DNA of 64,000 nt, taken from assembly GCA_963717155.1 (NCBI GenBank), contig OY970326.1, positions 5,061,423 to 5,125,422 on the forward strand. Direction: 5' to 3'. Below the pieces are notes generated by a model, which did no database searches, was not told the origin of the DNA, and saw nothing but the letters and a program-made list of their open reading frames with translations. Within the stretch, counting starts at the first letter, position 1; the number at the start of each line of letters is the position of its first letter. A program made the position numbers and the translations under genes. Shown here in pieces: positions 1 to 8,946 of the stretch. The stretch is from G963717155 sp963717155 (GTDB taxonomy: Bacteria; Actinomycetota; Thermoleophilia; Gaiellales; JALYLC01).

Positions 1-2001
1 GACGATGTTGTGCGGCAGGCCCTCGAGCTCGCACGCGCATTGCTCCCTCACATGGCGCTGCCCGGATCGCTGGCGCGCCTACTCGCCGCGGCGGTCTCGC
101 ACACCGCGGAGACGGATGGAGCGGCGGCCGTTCAGCGGGCCGACCTCTTCGCCGGTCTCACCGCGATCACCGGCATGCCGAGCCGGATCCTCGACGACAC
201 GCAGCGTCTCGATCTCGGCGCGCTGCACGCGCGCCTGGCGAGGCGCGTGCTCGGACAGCCGGAGGCGATCGACGCCCTGGTCGAACGGATCGCCCTCGTG
301 AAGGCGGGTCTGTGCGATCCGGGGCGACCGTACGGCGTCTTCCTGTTCGTCGGCCCGACGGGAACCGGGAAGACCGAGCTCGCCCGCGCCCTCGCCGACG
401 AGCTGTTCGGCTCGCCCGACCGGATGGTCCGCATCGACATGAGCGAGCTGAAGAGCCCCGAAAGCGTGGAGCGCATCATCGGCACCGGCGACACGCGAGG
501 AGGGGAGTCGCTCGCATCGCGGATCCGCGCGCAGCCGTTCTCCGTCGTGTTGCTGGACGAGTTCGAGAAGGCAGCGCCGCAGCTCTGGGACCTGTTCCTG
601 CAGGTCTTCGATGCGGGACGCCTGTCTGACCGCTCCGGTCAGACGGTCGACTTCCGCCAGACCATCGTGATCGTGACGTCCAATCTCGGCTCGGCGATCG
701 AGACGCGTCAGGCCCTCGGCTTCAGCGAGGGAGGCACGAGCTCGTTCTCGAGCGAGCGCGTCGAGCGTGCCGTGCGCGACGTCCTGCGCCCCGAGCTGAT
801 CAACCGGTTCGACCGCGTCATCGTGTTCCGGCCGCTCGCGCGCACGGTCATGCGCGGCATCGTCCACAAGGAGGTCCAGGCCGCCCTGCAGCGCCGGGGC
901 CTGGCCGACCGCGACTGGGCGATCGAGATCGACGAGTCGGCCGTCGACTTCCTGCTCGAGAGCGGGTTCACGCGCGATCTCGGCGCCCGTCCGCTGCGCC
1001 GTGCGGTCGAGCGACACCTGCTGGCGCCGCTCGCTCGCGTGATCGCGATGCAGGAGGCCCCGCGCGGCGAGCAGTTCCTGTTCGTCTCGTCCGAGACGGA
1101 TCGCCTCGACGTCCGTTTCGTCGCAGCCGACGAGCCGGACGAGCCGAGCGACGAATCGCGTGCGCCGGCGACGAGCGCGCTGTCCGCCCGCGACGTCGCA
1201 CGTGAGGGCCGCGGCCGCCGCGCAGACCTTCGCGTCCTGCGCGACACGCTCTCGACGCTGCGCGAGCTCGTCAACGAGCCGCACTGGCAGGAGCGCAAGT
1301 CCGCTGCGCTCGGGGCCACGAGCAGCCCGGGCTTCTGGGATCGGGAGGATCGCTTCGCCGTGCTCGGGGTCGCGGAGACGATGGATCGGATCGAAGCCCA
1401 GTTGCGAAGCTGCGCCTCGCTGCTCGACCGGTTCTTCGCGCTGGCTCCCGGTGAGGACGTGGGCATCAATCCCGAGCCCGTCGCACGTCTCGCGCGCGAG
1501 CTCGTCCAGCTCGATCGCGCGATGCAGGCCCTCGAGGCCGGGCGGGCCCAGGACGCGCTCGTCCGTGTCGAGCCCGGTGAGGACGGCGCGGCGTTCGCCG
1601 CCGAGCTCGTTGCCATGTACCAGGCCTGGGCGCGACGTCGCGGCGCGAAGGCGACTCCTCTCGAAGCGCCGATGAGTGTGAGGGCGCGGGTCCTGTACGT
1701 CGAGGGACTCGGCGCCTTCGACGCGCTGTCCGGCGAGGGCGGCCTGCACGTGAGCGAGAGCCGGCACGACGGCCGTACCGAGCGCCTCGGCGTCGTCCGC
1801 GTCACGGTGACGCCGTGGGCCGAGGCGTCGGCGCCGTCGGCCGACGGCGCGCAGGCCGGTCGCCCGGGGGCCGAGGTCGCGGTGATCCGACGCTACCAGA
1901 GCGAGCCGACCCCGCTCGTGCGCGACATCCGGGCGGGCTGGCGCACGGGGCGCATCGACCGCGTGCTCGGCGGCGACTTCGATCTCTTCGCGGCCTCGTG
2001 A
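1..2001 (+). CDS. ClpC/ClpB-type AAA+ unfoldase fused to an RF2-like module without GGQ (5' partial)
   Basis: The frame is open from base 1, so the N-terminus and first ATPase domain lie upstream. The visible start is the end of a first Hsp100 nucleotide-binding domain. A full second AAA+ domain follows: Walker A GPTGTGKT (bases 352-375), Walker B VVLLDEFEKA (about 544-573), PELINRFD sensor/arginine-finger region and D2-small domain. An ALGFSEGG segment sits where ClpC proteins carry the ClpP-docking LGF loop. From about base 1222 the protein matches class-I release factor 2: PGFWDREDRF (RF2 domain 1), the PCRF stretch VAMYQAWARRRGAK, GLGAFDALSGEGGLH, and the RF2 C-terminal signature VRDIRAGWRTGRIDRVLGGD. 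The catalytic GGQ domain is replaced by a short Ala/Gly-rich linker, so it cannot hydrolyse peptidyl-tRNA as RF2 does. The domain assignment is strong; the role, perhaps delivering ribosome-associated substrates to ClpP, is inference. Confidence 0.88.
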   Translation, partial: DDVVRQALELARALLPHMALPGSLARLLAAAVSHTAETDGAAAVQRADLFAGLTAITGMPSRILDDTQRLDLGALHARLARRVLGQPEAIDALVERIALVKAGLCDPGRPYGVFLFVGPTGTGKTELARALADELFGSPDRMVRIDMSELKSPESVERIIGTGDTRGGESLASRIRAQPFSVVLLDEFEKAAPQLWDLFLQVFDAGRLSDRSGQTVDFRQTIVIVTSNLGSAIETRQALGFSEGGTSSFSSERVERAVRDVLRPELINRFDRVIVFRPLARTVMRGIVHKEVQAALQRRGLADRDWAIEIDESAVDFLLESGFTRDLGARPLRRAVERHLLAPLARVIAMQEAPRGEQFLFVSSETDRLDVRFVAADEPDEPSDESRAPATSALSARDVAREGRGRRADLRVLRDTLSTLRELVNEPHWQERKSAALGATSSPGFWDREDRFAVLGVAETMDRIEAQLRSCASLLDRFFALAPGEDVGINPEPVARLARELVQLDRAMQALEAGRAQDALVRVEPGEDGAAFAAELVAMYQAWARRRGAKATPLEAPMSVRARVLYVEGLGAFDALSGEGGLHVSESRHDGRTERLGVVRVTVTPWAEASAPSADGAQAGRPGAEVAVIRRYQSEPTPLVRDIRAGWRTGRIDRVLGGDFDLFAAS

Positions 2002-4583
2002 GCGCAGAGCGCGACCGCCTCCAGCTCGTTCCACAGGGACGCGCGCCCTGGCGCCACTGGGGCCCGTACCTCAGCGAGCGGGCGTGGAGCACGGTGCGCG
2101 AGGACTACAGCGCGACGGGAGATGCGTGGGGCTTCTTCCCGCACGACCACGCGCGCTCCCGCGTCTACCGCTGGAACGAGGACGGCCTCGGCGGCATCTG
2201 CGACGACCGTCAGACCCTCTGCTTGGCTCTCGCATTCTGGAACGGGAGAGATCCGATCCTGAAGGAGCGCATCTTCGGTCTCACCGGCCCGCAGGGCAAC
2301 CACGGCGAGGACGCCAAGGAGTACTGGTGGTTCCTCGACTCGACCCCGACGCACTCGTGGATGCGCTGGCGCTACATGTACCCGCAGGCGGAGTTTCCCT
2401 ACGCGCGGCTGCTCGACGAGAACCACGCCCGCGACAGACTCGATCCCGAGTTCGAGCTGGTCGACACCGGGATCTTCGAGGACGGGCGCTACTGGGAGAT
2501 CACGGCCGACTACGCGAAGGCGTCGCCGGAGGACATGCTGATCCAGATCAGCGTCCGGAACGCAGGCCCGGAGGCGGCGACGATCGACGTGCTCCCGACG
2601 CTCTGGTTCCGCAACACGTGGTCGTGGGGGATCGACGGGAGGACGCCATCGATCCGGCTCGAGAACGGCCTTCTCGTCGCCCGGCACGCCGAGCTCGGCA
2701 CGCGCGTGCTCGCGGGCGACGGCTCGCCCGCGGCCCTGTTCTGCGACAACGAGACGAACTGCGAACGGCTCTGGAGCGTCGCGAGCGCGTCGGCGTATCC
2801 GAAGGACGGGATCAACGACCACGTCATCTACGGCGCCCCGACCGTCAATCCGCAGCAGACCGGGACGAAGGCCGCGCTGCACTACCGCCTGCAGGTCGGC
2901 GCGGGCGAGAAGGCGACGATCAGGCTGCGCCTCAACGAGACAGGCGAGCATGGCGGGGACTTCGACGCCATCATGCGCGCCCGCGCCGCCGAGGCGGACG
3001 AGTTCTACGGCGACCTGACTCCCCACGGAGCCTCCGCCGACGAGGCGCGCGTGCTGCGCCAGGCGCTCGCGGGCATGCTCTGGTCGAAGCAGTTCTACCA
3101 CTACGACGTGCAGCGCTGGCTCGACGGCGACCCGGCAGGTCCTCCCCCGCCACAGGAACGGCTCGCGGGCCGCAACCACGAGTGGACGCATCTGGACAAC
3201 ATGGACGTCATCTCCATGCCGGATACCTGGGAGTACCCGTGGTACGCGGCCTGGGATCTCGCGTTCCACTGCGTGGCCCTCGCGCACGTCGATCCCGGCT
3301 TCGCAAAGCATCAGCTCGTCCTGCTGTGCCGTGAGTGGTTCATGCACCCGAACGGCCAGCTGCCGGCCTACGAGTGGAGCTTCGGCGACGTGAACCCGCC
3401 GGTGCACGCATGGGCCGCGCTCCGCGTCTTCGAGATCGCCGGCGATGAGGATCGCGACTTCCTCGAGCGCGTCTTCCACAAGCTGCTCTTGAACTTCACC
3501 TGGTGGGTCAACCGCAAGGACGCCGAGGGCAACAACCTCTTCGAGGGAGGGTTCCTCGGTCTCGACAACATCGGCCCGTTCGATCGCTCCTCGCTGCCCG
3601 TCAGCGGGAGGCTCGAGCAGTCCGACGGGACGGCCTGGATGGCGATGTACTGCGAGAGCATGCTCGAGATCGCGGTCCGGCTCGCCGACCACGACCCCAC
3701 GTACGAGGACCTCGCGACGAAGTTCTTCGAGCACTTCGCGCTGATCGCGTCGGCGCTCAACGACAAGGGGCTGTGGAACGAGGAGGACGGGTTCTACTAC
3801 GACGTGCTGCACACCGGCGAGGGCGGCGTGGTGCCGCTGCGAGCGCGCTCGATCGTCGGACTGCTCCCGCTGATCGCCGTGAACACCACCGGGCCGGCGA
3901 CGATGGCGCGCCTGCCCGCCTTCACCGCGCGCGTCAACTGGTTCACGGCCAACCGGCGGGAGGGTCAGTCCGTCGTGCGTCACCGGGACTCGCCCGAGCA
4001 CCCCGGCTGGCGGATGCTCTCGATCGTCGACGAGACGCGCCTCCGGCGGCTCCTCGGGCCGATGCTCGACCCGAACGAGTTCCTCTCGGATCACGGTCTG
4101 CGCGCCCTCTCGAAGTTCCACGAGGCGCACCCGCTGCAGGTCTCGATCGCCGGCGTCGAGGCGACGCTCGACTACGAGCCGGCCGAGTCGACGACGCCGC
4201 TCTTCGGGGGCAACTCGAACTGGCGCGGGCCGATCTGGTTCCCGATCAACTTCCTGCTGGTCGAGACCCTCCGCGTCTACCACCGCTTCCTCGGCGATGC
4301 CTTCAGCGTCGAGTTCCCGACCGGGTCGGGCCGCGAGCTGTCGCTCACACAGGTCGCAGACGAGCTCGCCGAACGGCTCACCGGCCTCTTCCTCGAGGGC
4401 GGGGACGGGAGGCGTCCGGTGTTCGGCGGCTGCGAGCTGTTTCAGCGCGACCCGGCCTGGCACGACCTGATCCCGTTCCACGAGTACTTCCACGGCGACA
4501 CCGGTGCCGGGCTCGGCGCGTCGCACCAGACGGGCTGGACGGGGCTCGTCGCCGATCTGATCATCCGCCGCGGGCGAACCTAG
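1998..4583 (+). CDS. GH63-type (MGH1-like) glucosidase
   Basis: An 861-residue glycoside hydrolase of the bacterial GH63/MGH1-like group. It has the family's typical beginning (WRHWGPYLSERAWSTVREDY, then FPHDHARSRVYRW) and ends in the (alpha/alpha)6-barrel catalytic domain (DGTAWMAMYC, NSNWRGPIWFPIN). No signal peptide is visible, so it is probably cytoplasmic and acts on alpha-glucosides or mannosylglycerate-like solutes; the substrate cannot be read from sequence. The GTG start at 1998 forms a GTGA overlap with the stop of the Clp/RF2 fusion gene, indicating translational coupling. Upstream in-frame codons belong to the other gene. Family assignment is firm, substrate unknown. Confidence 0.9.
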   Translation: MSAERDRLQLVPQGRAPWRHWGPYLSERAWSTVREDYSATGDAWGFFPHDHARSRVYRWNEDGLGGICDDRQTLCLALAFWNGRDPILKERIFGLTGPQGNHGEDAKEYWWFLDSTPTHSWMRWRYMYPQAEFPYARLLDENHARDRLDPEFELVDTGIFEDGRYWEITADYAKASPEDMLIQISVRNAGPEAATIDVLPTLWFRNTWSWGIDGRTPSIRLENGLLVARHAELGTRVLAGDGSPAALFCDNETNCERLWSVASASAYPKDGINDHVIYGAPTVNPQQTGTKAALHYRLQVGAGEKATIRLRLNETGEHGGDFDAIMRARAAEADEFYGDLTPHGASADEARVLRQALAGMLWSKQFYHYDVQRWLDGDPAGPPPPQERLAGRNHEWTHLDNMDVISMPDTWEYPWYAAWDLAFHCVALAHVDPGFAKHQLVLLCREWFMHPNGQLPAYEWSFGDVNPPVHAWAALRVFEIAGDEDRDFLERVFHKLLLNFTWWVNRKDAEGNNLFEGGFLGLDNIGPFDRSSLPVSGRLEQSDGTAWMAMYCESMLEIAVRLADHDPTYEDLATKFFEHFALIASALNDKGLWNEEDGFYYDVLHTGEGGVVPLRARSIVGLLPLIAVNTTGPATMARLPAFTARVNWFTANRREGQSVVRHRDSPEHPGWRMLSIVDETRLRRLLGPMLDPNEFLSDHGLRALSKFHEAHPLQVSIAGVEATLDYEPAESTTPLFGGNSNWRGPIWFPINFLLVETLRVYHRFLGDAFSVEFPTGSGRELSLTQVADELAERLTGLFLEGGDGRRPVFGGCELFQRDPAWHDLIPFHEYFHGDTGAGLGASHQTGWTGLVADLIIRRGRT

Positions 4584-4659
4584 GACCCGGGGCCGAGAGC
4601 TCCCGCACGCGGTAGGCTTGTCGCGGGGTGCCGGGAAGTCTGGTCGGCGTGGACCTCCC

Positions 4660-5661
4660 ATGCCCTCGCCTCACGTCGCCCTCGCCGCACTCGGCTTCCT
4701 CATCGCCCTTGGCGTGACGCTGGTCGCGGCCGCGGTGTTCGCCGATCGGCTCGACCGTGTCGGTGTGAGGCTCGGCTTCACCGAGGCGCTGCTCGGGGTC
4801 CTGACCGCGATCGCGGCCGACGGTCCGGAGCTCGCATCCTCGGTGGCGGCGATCCTCCGTGGCGAGCGCGATGTCGGCCTCGGCGTCGTGCTCGGCTCGA
4901 ACGCGTTCAACCTCGCCGCGATGGTTGGCGTCGGTGCGATCATCGCGGGGACGGTGCGGCCGCGGCGCTCGTCGCTCGCGATCGAGTCGATCGTCGCGCT
5001 GGCGCTGCTCGGTACGGCTGCGGCGCTCCTGGTCGGCGGGCTTCCTCCGATCGCAGCGCTCGTGCTCGTCCTCGTGATCCTCGCGCCATACATCACGATC
5101 CTCGTGCTCGGCGACCTGCGCGTCCACGTGCTGCCGCTGCCGGCGAGCGTCCACGGCGTGTTGCGCGATGCGCTCGGCGGCGGGTTCTCACACCCGCTGC
5201 CGCAGCCGCATGCCGGCTCGTGGTGGAAGCCGATCACGCTGATGGCGGTCGCACTGGTCGCGATCGTGGCGGGGGCCACTGCGATGGTCGACACGTCGCT
5301 CGTCGTCGCCGACGCGATCGGGCTCTCGCACGCGCTCGTCGGCCTGCTCGTCCTCGCCGTGGTCACGAGCCTGCCGAACATGTCGACCGCGATCCGGCTC
5401 GCGCGTCAGGGACGGGGGGACGCCACCGTGTCGGAGACGCTGAACTCCAACAACATCAACCTCGTCGGCGGCATCGTCATCCCGGCCGCGATCCTCGGTC
5501 TGGGGACCGTGCCGGGGAGTGCATCCAGCGACCTCGTCTGGCTGGCCGTGCTCACCGGCGGTGCGCTCGTTGCCCTCGCCATGCGCGGTGGGATGGGGCG
5601 CGTCGCCGGCATCGCCCTCGTCGGCGCCTACCTCGCGTTCGTTATCTCCCACGCCGTCTAG
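4660..5661 (+). CDS. Na+/Ca2+ exchanger-type (CaCA family) membrane antiporter
   Basis: A 333-residue integral membrane protein with about ten hydrophobic segments and the two inverted alpha repeats of the CaCA superfamily: GFTEALLGVLTAIAADGPEL near residue 35 and GLSHALVGLLVLAVVTSLPN near residue 220. Each is followed by the GSNAFN or SNNINL element of the ion-binding site. It should exchange Ca2+ or another cation for Na+ or H+ across the inner membrane. I take the ATG at 4660; a TTG at 4618 would add 14 polar residues unlike the family. A TAGGCT -10-like hexamer lies at 4613-4618, 42 nt upstream. The stop overlaps the convergent DUF2461 stop by 3 bp. Confidence 0.9.
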   Translation: MPSPHVALAALGFLIALGVTLVAAAVFADRLDRVGVRLGFTEALLGVLTAIAADGPELASSVAAILRGERDVGLGVVLGSNAFNLAAMVGVGAIIAGTVRPRRSSLAIESIVALALLGTAAALLVGGLPPIAALVLVLVILAPYITILVLGDLRVHVLPLPASVHGVLRDALGGGFSHPLPQPHAGSWWKPITLMAVALVAIVAGATAMVDTSLVVADAIGLSHALVGLLVLAVVTSLPNMSTAIRLARQGRGDATVSETLNSNNINLVGGIVIPAAILGLGTVPGSASSDLVWLAVLTGGALVALAMRGGMGRVAGIALVGAYLAFVISHAV

Positions 5662-6329
5662 TAGGGCACCCCGACCGCGTCGCAGAGGAACCGCATGAGA
5701 GGCGCCGACGCCTTGTACCGGCGCGCAAGCTCCTCGGGAAAGCCCGCCGACGTGACCGTCTTCTGGTCGAGCTGGACGACCGCGACGAAGCCCTTGCGCT
5801 TGAGGTCGTCGATCAGCGGATGGTCGGGGTCGTAGCCGGCCGGTGCCCGTTTGAGCGCCTCGCCCTCGCCGAGCTCGATCCCCTTCACCGCGCGCGTCCA
5901 CGCCTCCGGCTTACGGACGATCGCGTCTCGGATCTGGCCGAGCGTGGCGGTCTCGGGGCGCCAGATCCCGGCAGCGGCGAAGACGTTGCGCGGCTCGAGA
6001 TGGAGGTAGAACCCGGGCGCGTGCACGTCCTTCGCCTTCTCGTGCCGGAAGTGAATACCCGTGTGCGTCTTGTAGGGCGTCTTGTCCTTGCTGAAGCGGG
6101 TGTCGCGATAGATGCGGAAGAGCGAGCCGCCGCTGGGGCCCGGATCGGCGACGAAGTGCGGGGCGATCTTCTGCAGGTGTCCGGCGAAGTCGCTGATGAA
6201 CGCGAACGCCGGCTCCCGCACGTCGTCCTCGTAGCGCTGCTTGTTCGCCTTGAACCAGTCGCGGTCGTTGTGCTCGCGCAGATCGCGCATGAACGCGAAC
6301 AGCGCCGGTGTGAACGAGCGCTCCGCCAC
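5658..6329 (-). CDS. DUF2461 family protein
   Basis: A 223-residue protein matching DUF2461 (TIGR02453) along its whole length: the NDRDWFKANKQRYEDDV segment near the N-terminus, then SLFRIYRDTRFSKDKTPYKT and GFYLHLEP. The family is widespread and biochemically uncharacterised. It starts with GTG one base after the stop of the secreted repeat protein on the same strand, so the two may be co-transcribed. No export signal or membrane segment is visible. The family call is confident and no function is claimed. Confidence 0.9.
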   Translation of the reverse strand: MAERSFTPALFAFMRDLREHNDRDWFKANKQRYEDDVREPAFAFISDFAGHLQKIAPHFVADPGPSGGSLFRIYRDTRFSKDKTPYKTHTGIHFRHEKAKDVHAPGFYLHLEPRNVFAAAGIWRPETATLGQIRDAIVRKPEAWTRAVKGIELGEGEALKRAPAGYDPDHPLIDDLKRKGFVAVVQLDQKTVTSAGFPEELARRYKASAPLMRFLCDAVGVPY

Positions 6330-6330
6330 G

Positions 6331-8883
6331 CTATCGCTTCACCACGAGCGTCTTCGTGATGCTGACGGTGGCGTGATGGGACGGCGTGAACGCGATCTTG
6401 CTGGTCAGCGTCGCGCGGCGCGCGTGCCTGAGGAGTCGCTTGCCCCTGGCGTTCAGCGTGATCCTGAGGCCGGCACGCACGCTCCCGAACGTCTTGTGGC
6501 CGAGTGCGATCAGCACCGGGCCGGTTCCCTTGCGCACCAGGTACCAGGAGATCGCAAGCCGGCCGGCAGTCGGAGGGGAGAACGAGAACGCGTAGCCGCG
6601 CTCGAGCAGTGCCCGGATCGTGAACGCCTTGCCGTGGGGCGTGAGCTGACGCACGAGCTGCGCCTTGATCTGCGCGGCACTTGGCACGGGGGCGGTGATG
6701 GGACCGACCAGGTTCGAGGGGGCGCTCGCCGAGCCAGCGGAGTTCGTGGCCGTCACCACGACCTCGATCCTGGTGTTCACGTCGGACGTCACGATCGTGT
6801 GGGTGCTGGAGGTGGCGCCCGCGATGTCCGCGCACAACGACGTGCAGTTCTCCCACTGGTACGTGAACGAGAGCGGCGGCGATCCCGACCATGTGCCGGT
6901 GGAGGCCGAGAGCGTCCTGCCGACGCTCGGGGTGCCGGTAATCGCGGGCAGAGAGGTGCTCACGGGTGCTGTCGTCGTAACCACCGCTGTTCCGATTCCG
7001 ACCCTGGCAACCCCTCCCGCGTTGACCGCGATGCACTCGAGCACCGAACTGCAGGCCACTCCGGTGAGAGCTCCTGCATCGGGGACCACCTGCAGCGTCC
7101 AGCTGTCCTCGTTCGTCGGATCGCCCTCCGCCGCGGTGCCGAAGCTGCTGACCATCACGCAGTAGCTCGTCGACGGGCATGCGGCGTGTGTCAGTCCCGA
7201 GAGCCCCGGGATGGCCTCGCGCGTCTGGGTGGTGGGAGCGCCGGGATCGAACGTCAAGGCCGGAAAGCCGAACGTGGTGCATTGCGTGGTCGACGGACAT
7301 ACGACCGGATTCCGACCGATGTGCGGACCCATGAGAGCGGTTGAGCTGGGAGTAGTGGGGGAGAGGGGGTTGAACGTCACCACTCTCTGCCCGAGGTCGG
7401 TTGCACTGCATTGTGTGGTCGACGGGCACGAAACGCTCAGGAGGGCGTTCAACGGTGCGCTGTCCACGGTGACCGGCGTCGGAGTTCCCGGCGATTCGGG
7501 ATCGAACGTCACCTCTCGCCCGGCGGTATCGACGATCGTGCACTGGCCGATCGTCGGGCATACGAGCGCCAGCACGCCTGCGGAGCTGTCCAGGGAGACC
7601 GGCGTCGGCATGCCGGGCAAGGTCGGATCGAAGGTCAGCTCCTCACCTGACGAATCGAGCACAGTGCACTGGTGGGTCGACGGGCATGCGATGTCGCGCA
7701 GGAAGCTGCCTCCGGGCGAGGTGGCGGTCTCGATCTTGATCGGGGTCGGCGTGCCGGACGCGCCAGGATCGAACGTCACCTCCTGTCCGACCGCGTCGAT
7801 CGCCGTGCACTGACTGCTCGACGGGCATGCGATGGCGCTCAGCTGGGTTCCGCGGATGATCGTGATGGAGGCCGGCGCGCCGGGCGAGGCGGGGTCGAAC
7901 GTCGCTTCCTGCCCCAACGACCCGACGACGGTGCACTGGCTGGTCAGCGGGCAGGCGATCTGCGAGAGCGCCGACTCGCTGTTGACCGTGATCGGGGTCG
8001 GCGTGCCGGGCGACGAGGGATCGAACGCCACCTCGTGTCCCGCGTCATCCACGGCCGCGCACAGGCTCGTCGACGGGCACGCGATGGCCTGCAGCGTCAC
8101 ATTGGCGAGGGAATCGACCGTCGAGTGCGTCGCCCCGCCCGGCGACGCCGGGTTGAACGTCACCTGCTGCCCGGCGCTGTCGACGGCCGTGCACCGCGTC
8201 GTCGTCGGACAGGCGATGCTCCGCAGGAGGTTGCCGGTATCGATGGCCGTGGGGGTCGGGGTTCCCGGCGACTGCGGGTTGAGCGCGAGCTCGTTGCCGG
8301 CGCCGTCGACAACGATGCACTCGCTGCTCGACGGACAGGCGATGGCGATGGCATCGAACTCCGGATCGGAGATCGAAACGAGGGTGGGTGTGCCCGGCGC
8401 GGTGGGGTCGAACGTCACCTCCTGTCCCTGCTCGTTGATCGCGGTGCACTGGTTGGTCGATGGACACGCGATGCCGCCGAGCGAGTTGCTCCCCGGCTGC
8501 ACCTGGCCGGCCGCCTCGACTGGAGTTGGCGCGCCTGGCGACAGGGGGTTGAACGTGACCTCGTTGCCGAACGAGTCGACGGCCGTGCACTGGGTGGTAG
8601 AGGGGCAGGCGATGGCGTTCATGGTCGGATCGCCGCCGTCGATCGTCACCAGGACGGGGCGACCAGGGGCCGACGGGTTGAACGTCACCTCGCCGCCGTC
8701 GTTGTCGACCGCGGTGCACTGGCTCGTCGAGGGACAGGCCACGGCGAGGATCGGATGGCCGAAGTCCTGGTCGATCGGGATCGGTGCGGACCACGAGAGC
8801 GACGCCTGCGCGGCAGCAGGCATTGCCACGGCCAGCGCCAGCAGAGCCGCGCTCAGACACCCAGACCAGCCGACGCGACGCAT
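6331..8883 (-). CDS. secreted protein with 14 cysteine-paired repeats and an Ig-like domain
   Basis: An 850-residue exported protein. Residues 1-27 are a signal peptide (basic start, hydrophobic core, AQA-type cleavage site). From about residue 49 there are 14 imperfect repeats of 40-47 residues. Each has an ACPSTxxC core with two cysteines three to four residues apart, usually followed by TAVDxxGxEVTFxPxxPGxPTP. An Ig-like segment follows (GTPSVGRTLSASTGTWSGSP, Cys pair, ATNSAGSASAPS), then a roughly 110-residue basic C-terminal domain rich in beta-strands and ending VVKR. Fourteen short beta-rich repeats would suit one or two seven-bladed propellers (inference). ATG at 8883. It is probably a surface or secreted binding protein; there are no catalytic motifs. 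Confidence 0.82.
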   Translation of the reverse strand: MRRVGWSGCLSAALLALAVAMPAAAQASLSWSAPIPIDQDFGHPILAVACPSTSQCTAVDNDGGEVTFNPSAPGRPVLVTIDGGDPTMNAIACPSTTQCTAVDSFGNEVTFNPLSPGAPTPVEAAGQVQPGSNSLGGIACPSTNQCTAINEQGQEVTFDPTAPGTPTLVSISDPEFDAIAIACPSSSECIVVDGAGNELALNPQSPGTPTPTAIDTGNLLRSIACPTTTRCTAVDSAGQQVTFNPASPGGATHSTVDSLANVTLQAIACPSTSLCAAVDDAGHEVAFDPSSPGTPTPITVNSESALSQIACPLTSQCTVVGSLGQEATFDPASPGAPASITIIRGTQLSAIACPSSSQCTAIDAVGQEVTFDPGASGTPTPIKIETATSPGGSFLRDIACPSTHQCTVLDSSGEELTFDPTLPGMPTPVSLDSSAGVLALVCPTIGQCTIVDTAGREVTFDPESPGTPTPVTVDSAPLNALLSVSCPSTTQCSATDLGQRVVTFNPLSPTTPSSTALMGPHIGRNPVVCPSTTQCTTFGFPALTFDPGAPTTQTREAIPGLSGLTHAACPSTSYCVMVSSFGTAAEGDPTNEDSWTLQVVPDAGALTGVACSSVLECIAVNAGGVARVGIGTAVVTTTAPVSTSLPAITGTPSVGRTLSASTGTWSGSPPLSFTYQWENCTSLCADIAGATSSTHTIVTSDVNTRIEVVVTATNSAGSASAPSNLVGPITAPVPSAAQIKAQLVRQLTPHGKAFTIRALLERGYAFSFSPPTAGRLAISWYLVRKGTGPVLIALGHKTFGSVRAGLRITLNARGKRLLRHARRATLTSKIAFTPSHHATVSITKTLVVKR
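7000..8739 (-). repeat. 14 tandem coding repeats of about 125-140 bp
   Basis: In-frame tandem repeats inside the secreted protein gene. On the plus strand each unit shows a conserved core reading CACTG..GTCGACGGGCA..CGATG near the encoded CPSTxxC motif. Unit length is 120-141 bp, and units have diverged enough that few are identical, so the amplification is old rather than recent slippage. Confidence 0.8.
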
Positions 8884-8946
8884 TCCGCTCCCGCTGTCGA
8901 AGGAGGCGAGTAGTACAGGAACTGCGCGAGGCGCGCAAGCGTGCGG

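Noticed and set aside
79..2034. Long open frame on the minus strand (651 codons) opposite the Clp/RF2 gene
   Set aside because: Arg/Gly/Asp-rich translation without motifs; a shadow of the GC-rich plus-strand gene, whose domains are clear.
7000..8739. CRISPR-like regular repeats
   Set aside because: Spacing is regular but units are 120-141 bp, in frame and encode protein repeats; no short identical repeats with unique spacers.
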